Below, piece by piece: positions 29,001 to 44,200 of a stretch of 64,000 bases of DNA. Position 1 is the first letter of the stretch. Each line of letters begins with the position of its first letter. The DNA lies in NCBI GenBank assembly GCA_030063045.1, contig JAQSEB010000084.1, forward strand, positions 558,001 through 622,000. The letters are read 5' to 3'. The DNA is from Pratylenchus scribneri. Its lineage: Eukaryota; Nematoda; Chromadorea; Rhabditida; Pratylenchidae. The notes beneath the pieces were generated by a model that saw only the letters and a list, made by a program, of their open reading frames with translations, was not told the DNA's origin and ran no database searches. The translations under genes were made by a program, and so were the position numbers.

Positions 29001-32000
29001 GGGTGAACTAGGTGATTAAGGAAAATGCTGGTGGATAGGGTGAACTAGGTTATTAAGGAAAATGCTGGTGGGTAGGGTGAACTAGGTGATTAAGGAAAAT
29101 GCAGGTGGGTAGGGTGAACTAGGTGATTAAGGAAAATGCTGGTGGATAGGGTGAACAAGGAGATTAAGGAAAATGCAGATGGGTAGGGTGAACTAGGTGA
29201 TTAAGGAAAATGCAGGTGGGTAGGGTGAACTAGGTGATTAAGGAAAATGCTGGTGGATAGGGTGAACTAGGTGATTAAGGAAAATGCTGGAGGATAGGGT
29301 GAACTAGGTGATTAAGGAAAATGCAGGTGGGTAGGATGAACTAGGTGATTAAGGAAAATGCTGGTGGGTAGGGTGAACTAGGTGATTAAGGAAAATGCAG
29401 GTGGGTAGGGTGAACTTGGTGATTAAGGAAAATGCTGGTGGATAGGGTGAACTAGGTGATTAAGGAAAATGCAGGTGGGTAGGGTGAACTAGGTGATTAA
29501 GGAAAATGCAGGTGGGTAGGGTGAACTAGGTGATTAAGGAAAATGCTGGTGGATAGGGTGAACTAGGTTATTAAGGAAAATGCTGGTGGGTAGGGTGAAC
29601 TAGGTGATTAAGGAAAATGCAGGTGGATAGGGTGAACTTGGTGATTAAGGAAAATGCTGGTGGATAGGGTGACCTAGGTGATTAAGGAAAATGCAGGTGG
29701 GTAGGGTGAACTAGGTGATTAAGGAAAATGCAGGTGGGTAGGGTGAACTAGGTGATTAAGGAAAATGCTGGTGGATAGGGTGAACTAGGTTATTAAGGAA
29801 AATGCTGGTGGGTAGGGTGAACTAGGTGATTAAGGAAAATGCAGGTGGGTAGGGTGAACTAGGTGATTAAGGAAAATGCTGGTGGATAGGGTGAACTTGG
29901 TGATTAAGGAAAATGCTGGTGGGTAGGGTGAACTAGGTGATTAAGGAAAATGCAGGTGGGTAAGGTGAACTAGGTGATTAAGGAAAATGCTGGTGGATAG
30001 GGTGAACTTGGTGATTAAGGAAAATGCTGGTGGGTAGGGTGAACTTGGTGATTAAGGAAAATGCAGGTGGATAGGATGAACTAGGTGATTAAGGAAAATG
30101 CTGGTGGATAGGGTGAACTTGGTGATTAAGGAAAATGCTGGTGGGTAGGGTGAACTAGGTGATTAAGGAAAATGCAGGTGGGTAGGGTGAACTAGGTGAT
30201 TAAGGAAAATGCTGGTGGATAGGGTGAACTAGGTGATTAAGGAAAATGCAGGTGGGTAGGGTGAACTAGGTGATTAAGGAAAATGCAGGTGGGTAGGGTG
30301 AACTAGGTGATTAAGGAAAATGCAGGTGGGTAGGGTGAACTAGGTGATTAAGGAAAATGATGGTGGATAGGGTGAACTTGGTGATTAAGGAAAATGCTGG
30401 TGGATAGGGTGAACTAGGTGATTAAGGAAAATGCAGGTGGGTAGGGTGAACTAGGTGATTAAGGAAAATGCAGGTGGGTAGGGTGAACTAGGTGATTAAG
30501 GAAAATGCTGGTGGATAGGGTGAACTAGGTTATTAAGGAAAATGCTGGTGGGTAGGGTGAACTAGGTGATTAAGGAAAATGCAGGTGGGTAGGGTGAACT
30601 AGGTGATTAAGGAAAATGCTGGTGGATAGGGTGAACAAGGAGATTAAGGAAAATGCAGATGGGTAGGGTGAACTAGGTGATTAAGGAAAATGCAGGTGGG
30701 TAGGGTGAACTAGGTGATTAAGGAAAATGCTGGTGGATAGGGTGAACTAGGTGATTAAGGAAAATGCTGGAGGATAGGGTGAACTAGGTGATTAAGGAAA
30801 ATGCAGGTGGGTAGGATGAACTAGGTGATTAAGGAAAATGCTGGTGGGTAGGGTGAACTAGGTGATTAAGGAAAATGCAGGTGGGTAGGGTGAACTTGGT
30901 GATTAAGGAAAATGCTGGTGGATAGGGTGAACTAGGTGATTAAGGAAAATGCAGGTGGGTAGGGTGAACTAGGTGATTAAGGAAAATGCAGGTGGGTAGG
31001 GTGAACTAGGTGATTAAGGAAAATGCTGGTGGATAGGGTGAACTAGGTTATTAAGGAAAATGCTGGTGGGTAGGGTGAACTAGGTGATTAAGGAAAATGC
31101 AGGTGGATAGAGTGAACTTGGTGATTAAGGAAAATGCAGGTGGGTAGGGTGAACTAGGTGATTAAGGAAAATGCAGGTGGGTAGGGTGAACTAGGTGATT
31201 AAGGAAAATGCTGGTGGATAGGGTGAACTAGGTTATTAAGGAAAATGCGGGTAGGGTGAACTAGGTGATTAAGGAAAATGCAGGTGGGTAGGGTGAACTA
31301 GGTGATTAAGGAAAATGCTGGTGGATAGGGTGAACTTGGTGATTAAGGAAAATGCTGGTGGGTAGGGTGAACTAGGTGATTAAGGAAAATGCAGGTGGGT
31401 AAGGTGAACTAGGTGATTAAGGAAAATGCTGGTGGATAGGGTGAACTTGGTGATTAAGGAAAATGCTGGTGGGTAGGGTGAACTTGGTGATTAAGGAAAA
31501 TGCAGGTGGATAGGATGAACTAGGTGATTAAGGAAAATGCTGGTGGATAGGGTGAACTTGGTGATTAAGGAAAATGCTGGTGGGTAGGGTGAACTAGGTG
31601 ATTAAGGAAAATGCAGGTGGGTAGGGTGAACTAGGTGATTAAGGAAAATGCAGGTGGGTAGGGTGAACTAGGTGATTAAGGAAAATGCTGGTGGATAGGG
31701 TGAACTTGGTGATTAAGGAAAATGCTGGTGGATAGGGTGAACTAGGTGATTAAGGAAAATGTTGGTGGGTAGGGTGAACTAGGTGATTAAGGAAAATGCT
31801 GGTGGGTAGGGTGAACTAGGTGATTAAGGAAAATGCTGGTGGGTAGGGTGAACTAGGTGATTAAGGAAAATGCTGGTGGATAGGGTGAACTAGGTGATTA
31901 AGGAAAATGCTGGTGGATAGGGTGAACTTGGTGATTAAGGAAAATGCTGGTGGATAGGGTGAACTAGGTGATTAAGGAAAATGCTGGTGGGTAGGGTGAA

Positions 32001-32287
32001 CTAGGTGATTAAGGAAAATGCTGGTGGGTAGGGTGAACTAGGTGATTAAGGAAAATGCTGGTGGGTAGGGTGAACTAGGTGATTAAGGAAAATGCAGGTG
32101 GGTAGGGTGAACTAGGTGATTAAGGAAAATGCTGGTGGATAGGGTAAACTAGGTGATCGAGTAAGATGCAGGTGGATAGGGTGAAGTTGGTGATTAAGGA
32201 AAATGCAGGTGGATTGGGTGAACTAGGTGATCGAGTAAGATGCAGGTGGGTAGGGTGAACTAAGTGATTAAGGAAAATGCTGGTGGA

Positions 32288-35200
32288 TAGGGTAAACTAG
32301 GTGATCGAGTAAGATGCAGGTGGATAGGGTGAAGTTGGTGATTAAGGAAAATGCAGGTGGATTGGGTGAACTAGGTGATCGAGTAAGATGCAGGTGGGAA
32401 GGGTGAACTAGGTAATTAAGGAAAATGCAGGTGGGTAGGGTGAACTAGGTGATTAAGGAAAATGCTGGTGGATAGGGTGAACTAGGTGATTAAGGAAATT
32501 GCAGGTGGGTAGAGTGAACTAGGTGATTAAGGAAAATGCTGGTGGATAGGGTGAACTAGGTGATAAAGGAAAATGCTGGTGGATAGGGTGAACTAGGTGA
32601 TAAAGGAAAATGCTGGTGGATAGGGTGAACTAGGTGATTAAGGAAAATGCAGGTGGGTAGGGTGAACTAGGTGATTAAGGAAAATGCTGTTGGGTAGGGT
32701 GAACTAGGTGATTAAGGAAAATGCTGGTGGATAGGGTAAACTAGGTGATCGAGTAAGATGCAGGTGGATAGGGTGAAGTTGGTGATTAAGGAAAATGCAG
32801 GTGGATTGGGTGAACTAGGTGATCGAGTAAGATGCAGGTGGGTAGGGTGAACTAAGTGATTAAGGAAAATGCTGGTGGATAGGGTAAACTAGGTGATCGA
32901 GTAAGATGCAGGTGGATAGGGTGAAGTTGGTGATTAAGGAAAATGCAGGTGGATTGGGTGAACTAGGTGATCGAGTAAGATGCAGGTGGGAAGGGTGAAC
33001 TAGGTAATTAAGGAAAATGCAGGTGGGTAGGGTGAACTAGGTGATTAAGGAAAATGCTGGTGGATAGGGTGAACTAGGTGATTAAGGAAATTGCAGGTGG
33101 GTAGAGTGAACTAGGTGATTAAGGAAAATGCTGGTGGATAGGGTGAACTAGGTGATAAAGGAAAATGCTGGTGGATAGGGTGAACTAGGTGATAAAGGAA
33201 AATGCTGGTGGATAGGGTGAACTAGGTGATTAAGGAAAATGCAGGTGGGTAGGGTGAACTAGGTGATTAAGGAAAATGCTGTTGGATAGGGTGAACTAGG
33301 TGATAAAGGAAAATGCTGGTGGATAGGGTGAACTAGGTGATTAAGGAAAATGCAGGTGGGTAGGGTGAACTAGGTGATTAAGGAAAATGCTGGTGGGTAG
33401 GGTGAACTAGGTGATTAAGGAAAATGCTGTTGGGTAGGGTGAACTTGGTGATTAAGGAAAATGCTGGTGGGTAGGGTGAACTAGGTGATTAAGAAAAATG
33501 CTGGTGGGTAGGGTGAACTAGGTGATTAAGGAAAATGCAGGTGGGTAGAGTGAACTAGGTGATTAAGGAAAATGCTGGTGGATAGGGTAAACTAGGTGAT
33601 CGAGTAAGATGCAGGTGGATAGGGTGAAGTTGGTGATTAAGGAAAATGCAGGTGGATTGGGTGAACTAGGTGATCGAGTAAGATGCAGGTGGGTAGGGTG
33701 AACTAAGTGATTAAGGAAAATGCTGGTGGATAGGGTGAACAAGGAGATTAAGGAAAATGCAGATGGGTAGGGTGAACTAGGTGATTAAGGAAAATGCAGG
33801 TGGGTAGTTTGAACTAGGTGATTAAGGAAAATGCAGGTGGGTAGGGTGAACTAGGTGATTAAGGAAAATGCTGGAGGATAGGGTGAACTAGGTGATTAAG
33901 GAAAATGCAGGTGGGTAGGATGAACTAGGTGATTAAGGAAAATGCTGGTGGGTAGGGTGAACTAGGTGATTAAGGAAAATGCAGGTGGGTAGGGTGAACT
34001 AGGTGATTAAGGAAAATGCTGGTGGATAGGGTGAACTAGGTGATTAAGGAAAATGCTGGAGGATAGGGTGAACTAGGTGATTAAGGAAAATGCAGGTGGG
34101 TAGGATGAACTAGGTGATCGAGTAAGATGCAGGTAGGTAGGGTGAACTAGGTGATTAAGGAAAATGCAGGTAGGTTAGGGTGAACTAGGTGATCGAGTAA
34201 GATGCAGGTGGATAGGGTGAACTAAGTGATTAAGGAAAATGCAGGTGGGTAAGGTGAACTAGGTGATTAAGGAAAATGCTGGTGGATAGGGTGAACTAGG
34301 TGATTAAGGAAAATGCAGGTGGGTAGGGTGAACTAGGTGATTAAGGAAAATGATGGTGGATATTGGTGATTAAGGAAAATGCTGGTGGATAGGGTGAACT
34401 AGGTGATTAAGGAAAATGCAGGTGGGTAGGGTGAACTAGATGATTAAGGAAAATGCAGGTGGGTAGGGTGAACTAGGTGATTAAGGAAAATGCTGGTGGA
34501 TAGGGTGAACTAGGTTATTAAGGAAAATGCTGGTGGGTAGGGTGAACTAGGTGATTAAGGAAAATGCAGGTAGGTTAGGGTGAACTAGGTGATCGAGTAA
34601 GATGCAGGTGGATAGGGTGAACTAAGTGATTAAGGAAAATGCAGGTGGGTAAGGTGAACTAGGTGATTAAGGAAAATGCTGGTGGATAGGGTGAACTAGG
34701 TGATTAAGGAAAATGCAGGTGGGTAGGGTGAACTAGGTGATTAAGGAAAATGATGGTGGATAGGGTGAACTTGGTGATTAAGGAAAATGCTGGTGGATAG
34801 GGTGAACTAGGTGATTAAGGAAAATGCAGGTGGGTAGGGTGAACTAGGTGATTAAGGAAAATGCAGGTGGGTAGGGTGAACTAGGTGATTAAGGAAAATG
34901 CTGGTGGATAGGGTGAACTAGGTTATTAAGGAAAATGCTGGTGGGTAGGGTGAACTAGGTGATTAAGGAAAATGCAGGTGGGTAGGGTGAACTAGGTGAT
35001 TAAGGAAAATGCTGGTGGATAGGGTGAACTAGGTGATTAAGGAAAATGCAGGTGGGTAGGGTGAACTAGGTGATTAAGGAAAATGCTGGTGGATAGGGTG
35101 AACTAGGTTATTAAGGAAAATGCAGGTGGGTAGGGTGAACTAGGTGATTAAGGAAAATGCTGGTGGATAGGGTGAATTTGGTGATTAAGGAAAATGCTGG

Positions 35201-38200
35201 TGGATAGGGTGAACTAGGTGATTAAGGAAAATGCTGGAGGATAGGGTGAACTAGGTGATTAAGGAAAATGCAGGTGGGTAGGATGAACTAGGTGATCGAG
35301 TAAGATGCAGGTGGGTAGGGTGAACTAGGTGATTAAGGAAAATGCAGGTAGGTTAGGGTGAACTAGGTGATTAAGGAAAATGCTGGTGGATAGGGTGAAC
35401 TAAGTGATTAAGGAAAATGCAGGTGGGTAAGGTGAACTAGGTGATTAAGGAAAATGCTGGTGGATAGGGTGAACTAGGTGATTAAGGAAAATGCAGGTGG
35501 GTAGGGTGAACTAAGTGATTAAGGAAAATGCAGGTGGGTAAGGTGAACTAGGTGATTAAGGAAAATGCTGGTGGATAGGGTGAACTAGGTGATTAAGGAA
35601 AATGCAGGTGGGTAGGGTGAACTAGGTGATTAAGGAAAATGATGGTGGATAGGGTGAACTAGGTGATTAAGGAAAATGCTGGTGGATAGGGTGAATTTGG
35701 TGATTAAGGAAAATGCTGGTGGATAGGGTGAACTAGGTGATTAAGGAAAATGCTGGAGGATAGGGTGAACTAGGTGATTAAGGAAAATGCAGGTGGGTAG
35801 GATGAACTAGGTGATCGAGTAAGATGCAGGTGGGTAGGGTGAACTAGGTGATTAAGGAAAATGCAGGTAGGTTAGGGTGAACTAGGTGATTAAGGAAAAT
35901 GCTGGTGGATAGGGTGAACAAAGTGATTAAGGAAAATGCAGGTGGGTAAGGTGAACTAGGTGATTAAGGAAAATGCTGGTGGATAGGGTGAACTAGGTGA
36001 TTAAGGAAAATGCAGGTGGGTAGGGTGAACTAGGTGATTAAGGAAAATGATGGTGGATAGGGTGAACTTGGTGATTAAGGAAAATGCTGGTGGGTAGGGT
36101 GAACTAGGTGATTAAGGAAAATGCAGGTGGGTAGGGTGAACTTGGTGATTAAGGAAAATGCTGGTGGGTAGGGTGAACTAGGTGATTAAGGAAAATGCAG
36201 GTGGGTAGGGTGAACTAGGTGATTAAGGAAAATGCTGGAGGATAGGGTGAACTAGGTGATTAAGGAAAATGCAGGTGGGTAGGATGAACTAGGTGATTAA
36301 GGAAAATGCTGGTGGATAGGGTGAATTTGGTGATTAAGGAAAATGCTGGTGGATAGGGTGAACTAGGTGATTAAGGAAAATGCTGGAGGATAGGGTGAAC
36401 TAGGTGATTAAGGAAAATGCAGGTGGGTAGGATGAACTAGGTGATCGAGTAAGATGCAGGTGGGTAGGGTGAACTAGGTGATTAAGGAAAATGCAGGTAG
36501 GTTAGGGTGAACTAGGTGATTAAGGAAAATGCTGGTGGATAGGGTGAACTAAGTGATTAAGGAAAATGCAGGTGGGTAAGGTGAACTAGGTGATTAAGGA
36601 AAATGCTGGTGGATAGGGTGAACTAGGTGATTAAGGAAAATGCAGGTGGGTAGGGTGAACTAAGTGATTAAGGAAAATGCAGGTGGGTAAGGTGAACTAG
36701 GTGATTAAGGAAAATGCTGGTGGATAAGGTGAACTAGGTGATTAAGGAAAATGCTGGTGGATAGGGTGAATTTGGTGATTAAGGAAAATGCTGGTGGATA
36801 GGGTGAACTAGGTGATTAAGGAAAATGCTGGTGGGTAGGGTGAACTAGGTGATTAAGGAAAATGCAGGTGGGTAAGGTGAACTAGGTGATTAAGGAAAAT
36901 GCTGGTGGATAGGGTGAACTTGGTGATTAAGGAAAATGCTGGTGGGTAGGGTGAACTTGGTGATTAAGGAAAATGCAGGTGGATAGGATGAACTAGGTGA
37001 TTAAGGAAAATGCTGGTGGATAGGGTGAACTAGGTTATTAAGGAAAATGCTGGTGGGTAGGGTGAACTAGGTGATTAAGGAAAATGCAGGTGGGTAGGGT
37101 GAACTAGGTGATTAAGGAAAATGCTGGTGGATAGGGTGAACTTGGTGATTAAGGAAAATGCTGGTGGGTAGGGTGAACTAGGTGATTAAGGAAAATGCAG
37201 GTGGGTAAGGTGAACTAGGTGATTAAGGAAAATGCTGGTGGATAGGGTGAACTTGGTGATTAAGGAAAATGCTGGTGGGTAGGGTGAACTTGGTGATTAA
37301 GGAAAATGCAGGTGGATAGGATGAACTAGGTGATTAAGGAAAATGCTGGTGGATAGGGTGAACTTGGTGATTAAGGAAAATGCTGGTGGGTAGGGTGAAC
37401 TAGGTGATTAAGGAAAATGCAGGTGGGTAGGGTGAACTAGGTGATTAAGGAAAATGCTGGTGGGTAGGGTGAACTAGGTGATTAAGGAAAATGCTGGTGG
37501 ATAGGGTGAACTAGGTGATTAAGGAAAATGCAGGTGGGTAGGGTGAACTAGGTGATTAAGGAAAATGCAGGTGGGTAGGGTGAACTAGGTGATTAAGGAA
37601 AATGATGGTGGATAGGGTGAACTTGGTGATTAAGGAAAATGCTGGTGGATAGGGTGAACTAGGTGATTAAGGAAAATGCAGGTGGGTAGGGTGAACTAGG
37701 TGATTAAGGAAAATGTTGGTGGGTAGGGTGAACTAGGTGATTAAGGAAAATGCAGGTGGGTAGGGTGAACTAGGTGATTAAGGAAAATGCTGGTGGATAG
37801 GGTGAACAAGGAGATTAAGGAAAATGCAGATGGGTAGGGTGAACTAGGTGATTAAGGAAAATGCAGGTGGGTAGGGTGAACTAGGTGATTAAGGAAAATG
37901 CTGGTGGATAGGGTGAACTAGGTGATTAAGGAAAATGCTGGAGGATAGGGTGAACTAGGTGATTAAGGAAAATGCAGGTGGGTAGGATGAACTAGGTGAT
38001 TAAGGAAAATGCTGGTGGGTAGGGTGAACTAGGTGATTAAGGAAAATGCAGGTGGGTAGGGTGAACTTGGTGATTAAGGAAAATGCTGGTGGATAGGGTG
38101 AACTAGGTGATTAAGGAAAATGCAGGTGGGTAGGGTGAACTAGGTGATTAAGGAAAATGCAGGTGGGTAGGGTGAACTAGGTGATTAAGGAAAATGCTGG

Positions 38201-41200
38201 TGGATAGGGTGAACTAGGTTATTAAGGAAAATGCTGGTGGGTAGGGTGAACTAGGTGATTAAGGAAAATGCAGGTGGATAGGGTGAACTAGGTTATTAAG
38301 GAAAATGCTGGTGGGTAGGGTGAACTAGGTGATTAAGGAAAATGCAGGTGGATAGGGTGAACTTGGTGATTAAGGAAAATGCTGGTGGATAGGGTGACCT
38401 AGGTGATTAAGGAAAATGCAGGTGGGTAGGGTGAACTAGGTGATTAAGGAAAATGCAGGTGGGTAGGGTGAACTAGGTGATTAAGGAAAATGCTGGTGGA
38501 TAGGGTGAACTAGGTTATTAAGGAAAATGCTGGTGGGTAGGGTGAACTAGGTGATTAAGGAAAATGCAGGTGGGTAGGGTGAACTAGGTGATTAAGGAAA
38601 ATGCTGGTGGATAGGGTGAACTTGGTGATTAAGGAAAATGCTGGTGGGTAGGGTGAACTAGGTGATTAAGGAAAATGCAGGTGGGTAAGGTGAACTAGGT
38701 GATTAAGGAAAATGCTGGTGGATAGGGTGAACTTGGTGATTAAGGAAAATGCTGGTGGGTAGGGTGAACTTGGTGATTAAGGAAAATGCAGGTGGATAGG
38801 ATGAACTAGGTGATTAAGGAAAATGCTGGTGGATAGGGTGAACTTGGTGATTAAGGAAAATGCTGGTGGGTAGGGTGAACTAGGTGATTAAGGAAAATGC
38901 AGGTGGGTAGGGTGAACTAGGTGATTAAGGAAAATGCAGGTGGGTAGGGTGAACTAGGTGATTAAGGAAAATGCTGGTGGATAGGGTGAACTTGGTGATT
39001 AAGGAAAATGCTGGTGGATAGGGTGAACTAGGTGATTAAGGAAAATGTTGGTGGGTAGGGTGAACTAGGTGATTAAGGAAAATGCTGGTGGGTAGGGTGA
39101 ACTAGGTGATTAAGGAAAATGCTGGTGGGTAGGGTGAACTAGGTGATTAAGGAAAATGCTGGTGGATAGGGTGAACTAGGTGATTAAGGAAAATGCTGGT
39201 GGATAGGGTGAACTTGGTGATTAAGGAAAATGCTGGTGGATAGGGTGAACTAGGTGATTAAGGAAAATGCTGGTGGGTAGGGTGAACTAGGTGATTAAGG
39301 AAAATGCTGGTGGGTAGGGTGAACTAGGTGATTAAGGAAAATGCTGGTGGGTAGGGTGAACTAGGTGATTAAGGAAAATGCAGGTGGGTAGGGTGAACTA
39401 GGTGATTAAGGAAAATGCTGGTGGATAGGGTAAACTAGGTGATCGAGTAAGATGCAGGTGGATAGGGTGAACTTGGTGATTAAGGAAAATGCTGGTGGGT
39501 AGGGTGAACTTGGTGATTAAGGAAAATGCAGGTGGATAGGATGAACTAGGTGATTAAGGAAAATGCTGGTGGATAGGGTGAACTTGGTGATTAAGGAAAA
39601 TGCTGGTGGGTAGGGTGAACTAGGTGATTAAGGAAAATGCAGGTGGGTAGGGTGAACTAGGTGATTAAGGAAAATGCAGGTGGGTAGGGTGAACTAGGTG
39701 ATTAAGGAAAATGCTGGTGGATAGGGTGAACTTGGTGATTAAGGAAAATGCTGGTGGATAGGGTGAACTAGGTGATTAAGGAAAATGTTGGTGGGTAGGG
39801 TGAACTAGGTGATTAAGGAAAATGCTGGTGGGTAGGGTGAACTAGGTGATTAAGGAAAATGCTGGTGGGTAGGGTGAACTAGGTGATTAAGGAAAATGCT
39901 GGTGGATAGGGTGAACTAGGTGATTAAGGAAAATGCTGGTGGATAGGGTGAACTTGGTGATTAAGGAAAATGCTGGTGGATAGGGTGAACTAGGTGATTA
40001 AGGAAAATGCTGGTGGGTAGGGTGAACTAGGTGATTAAGGAAAATGCTGGTGGGTAGGGTGAACTAGGTGATTAAGGAAAATGCTGGTGGGTAGGGTGAA
40101 CTAGGTGATTAAGGAAAATGCAGGTGGGTAGGGTGAACTAGGTGATTAAGGAAAATGCTGGTGGATAGGGTAAACTAGGTGATCGAGTAAGATGCAGGTG
40201 GATAGGGTGAAGTTGGTGATTAAGGAAAATGCAGGTGGATTGGGTGAACTAGGTGATCGAGTAAGATGCAGGTGGGTAGGGTGAACTAAGTGATTAAGGA
40301 AAATGCTGGTGGATAGGGTAAACTAGGTGATCGAGTAAGATGCAGGTGGATAGGGTGAAGTTGGTGATTAAGGAAAATGCTGGTGGATAGGGTGAACTTG
40401 GTGATTAAGGAAAATGCTGGTGGGTAGGGTGAACTAGGTAATTAAGGAAAATGCAGGTGGGTAAGGTGAACTAGGTGATTAAGGAAAATGCTGGTGGATA
40501 GGGTGAACTTGGTGATTAAGGAAAATGCTGGTGGGTAGGGTGAACTTGGTGATTAAGGAAAATGCAGGTGGATAGGATGAACTAGGTGATTAAGGAAAAT
40601 GCTGGTGGATAGGGTGAACTTGGTGATTAAGGAAAATGCTGGTGGGTAGGGTGAACTAGGTGATTAAGGAAAATGCAGGTGGGTAGGGTGAACTAGGTGA
40701 TTAAGGAAAATGCTGTTGGGTAGGGTGAACTAGGTGATTAAGGAAAATGCTGGTGGATAGGGTAAACTAGGTGATTAAGGAAAATGCTGGTGGATAGGGT
40801 GAACTAGGTGATTAAGGAAAATGTTGGTGGGTAGGGTGAACTAGGTGATTAAGGAAAATGCTGGTGGGTAGGGTGAACTAGGTGATTAAGGAAAATGCTG
40901 GTGGGTAGGGTGAACTAGGTGATTAAGGAAAATGCTGGTGGATAGGGTGAACTAGGTGATTAAGGAAAATGCTGGTGGATAGGGTGAACTTGGTGATTAA
41001 GGAAAATGCTGGTGGATAGGGTGAACTAGGTGATTAAGGAAAATGCTGGTGGGTAGGGTGAACTAGGTGATTAAGGAAAATGCTGGTGGGTAGGGTGAAC
41101 TAGGTGATTAAGGAAAATGCTGGTGGGTAGGGTGAACTAGGTGATTAAGGAAAATGCAGGTGGGTAGGGTGAACTAGGTGATTAAGGAAAATGCTGGTGG

Positions 41201-44200
41201 ATAGGGTAAACTAGGTGATCGAGTAAGATGCAGGTGGATAGGGTGAACTTGGTGATTAAGGAAAATGCTGGTGGGTAGGGTGAACTTGGTGATTAAGGAA
41301 AATGCAGGTGGATAGGATGAACTAGGTGATTAAGGAAAATGCTGGTGGATAGGGTGAACTTGGTGATTAAGGAAAATGCTGGTGGGTAGGGTGAACTAGG
41401 TGATTAAGGAAAATGCAGGTGGGTAGGGTGAACTAGGTGATTAAGGAAAATGCAGGTGGGTAGGGTGAACTAGGTGATTAAGGAAAATGCTGGTGGATAG
41501 GGTGAACTTGGTGATTAAGGAAAATGCTGGTGGATAGGGTGAACTAGGTGATTAAGGAAAATGTTGGTGGGTAGGGTGAACTAGGTGATTAAGGAAAATG
41601 CTGGTGGGTAGGGTGAACTAGGTGATTAAGGAAAATGCTGGTGGGTAGGGTGAACTAGGTGATTAAGGAAAATGCTGGTGGATAGGGTGAACTAGGTGAT
41701 TAAGGAAAATGCTGGTGGATAGGGTGAACTTGGTGATTAAGGAAAATGCTGGTGGATAGGGTGAACTAGGTGATTAAGGAAAATGCTGGTGGGTAGGGTG
41801 AACTAGGTGATTAAGGAAAATGCTGGTGGGTAGGGTGAACTAGGTGATTAAGGAAAATGCTGGTGGGTAGGGTGAACTAGGTGATTAAGGAAAATGCAGG
41901 TGGGTAGGGTGAACTAGGTGATTAAGGAAAATGCTGGTGGATAGGGTAAACTAGGTGATCGAGTAAGATGCAGGTGGATAGGGTGAAGTTGGTGATTAAG
42001 GAAAATGCAGGTGGATTGGGTGAACTAGGTGATCGAGTAAGATGCAGGTGGGTAGGGTGAACTAAGTGATTAAGGAAAATGCTGGTGGATAGGGTAAACT
42101 AGGTGATCGAGTAAGATGCAGGTGGATAGGGTGAAGTTGGTGATTAAGGAAAATGCAGGTGGATTGGGTGAACTAGGTGATCGAGTAAGATGCAGGTGGG
42201 AAGGGTGAACTAGGTAATTAAGGAAAATGCAGGTGGGTAGGGTGAACTAGGTGATTAAGGAAAATGCTGGTGGATAGGGTGAACTAGGTGATTAAGGAAA
42301 TTGCAGGTGGGTAGAGTGAACTAGGTGATTAAGGAAAATGCTGGTGGATAGGGTGAACTAGGTGATAAAGGAAAATGCTGGTGGATAGGGTGAACTAGGT
42401 GATAAAGGAAAATGCTGGTGGATAGGGTGAACTAGGTGATTAAGGAAAATGCAGGTGGGTAGGGTGAACTAGGTGATTAAGGAAAATGCTGTTGGGTAGG
42501 GTGAACTAGGTGATTAAGGAAAATGCTGGTGGATAGGGTAAACTAGGTGATCGAGTAAGATGCAGGTGGATAGGGTGAAGTTGGTGATTAAGGAAAATGC
42601 AGGTGGATTGGGTGAACTAGGTGATCGAGTAAGATGCAGGTGGGTAGGGTGAACTAAGTGATTAAGGAAAATGCTGGTGGATAGGGTAAACTAGGTGATC
42701 GAGTAAGATGCAGGTGGATAGGGTGAAGTTGGTGATTAAGGAAAATGCAGGTGGATTGGGTGAACTAGGTGATCGAGTAAGATGCAGGTGGGAAGGGTGA
42801 ACTAGGTAATTAAGGAAAATGCAGGTGGGTAGGGTGAACTAGGTGATTAAGGAAAATGCTGGTGGATAGGGTGAACTAGGTGATTAAGGAAATTGCAGGT
42901 GGGTAGAGTGAACTAGGTGATTAAGGAAAATGCTGGTGGATAGGGTGAACTAGGTGATAAAGGAAAATGCTGGTGGATAGGGTGAACTAGGTGATAAAGG
43001 AAAATGCTGGTGGATAGGGTGAACTAGGTGATTAAGGAAAATGCAGGTGGGTAGGGTGAACTAGGTGATTAAGGAAAATGCTGTTGGATAGGGTGAACTA
43101 GGTGATAAAGGAAAATGCTGGTGGATAGGGTGAACTAGGTGATTAAGGAAAATGCAGGTGGGTAGGGTGAACTAGGTGATTAAGGAAAATGCTGGTGGGT
43201 AGGGTGAACTAGGTGATTAAGGAAAATGCTGTTGGGTAGGGTGAACTTGGTGATTAAGGAAAATGCTGGTGGGTAGGGTGAACTAGGTGATTAAGAAAAA
43301 TGCTGGTGGGTAGGGTGAACTAGGTGATTAAGGAAAATGCAGGTGGGTAGAGTGAACTAGGTGATTAAGGAAAATGCTGGTGGATAGGGTAAACTAGGTG
43401 ATCGAGTAAGATGCAGGTGGATAGGGTGAAGTTGGTGATTAAGGAAAATGCAGGTGGATTGGGTGAACTAGGTGATCGAGTAAGATGCAGGTGGGTAGGG
43501 TGAACTAAGTGATTAAGGAAAATGCTGGTGGATAGGGTGAACAAGGAGATTAAGGAAAATGCAGATGGGTAGGGTGAACTAGGTGATTAAGGAAAATGCA
43601 GGTGGGTAGTTTGAACTAGGTGATTAAGGAAAATGCAGGTGGGTAGGGTGAACTAGGTGATTAAGGAAAATGCTGGAGGATAGGGTGAACTAGGTGATTA
43701 AGGAAAATGCAGGTGGGTAGGATGAACTAGGTGATTAAGGAAAATGCTGGTGGGTAGGGTGAACTAGGTGATTAAGGAAAATGCAGGTGGGTAGGGTGAA
43801 CTAGGTGATTAAGGAAAATGCTGGTGGATAGGGTGAACTAGGTGATTAAGGAAAATGCTGGAGGATAGGGTGAACTAGGTGATTAAGGAAAATGCAGGTG
43901 GGTAGGATGAACTAGGTGATCGAGTAAGATGCAGGTAGGTAGGGTGAACTAGGTGATTAAGGAAAATGCAGGTAGGTTAGGGTGAACTAGGTGATCGAGT
44001 AAGATGCAGGTGGATAGGGTGAACTAAGTGATTAAGGAAAATGCAGGTGGGTAAGGTGAACTAGGTGATTACGGAAAATGCTGGTGGATAGGGTGAACTA
44101 GGTGATTAAGGAAAATGCAGGTGGGTAGGGTGAACTAGGTGATTAAGGAAAATGATGGTGGATATTGGTGATTAAGGAAAATGCTGGTGGATAGGGTGAA

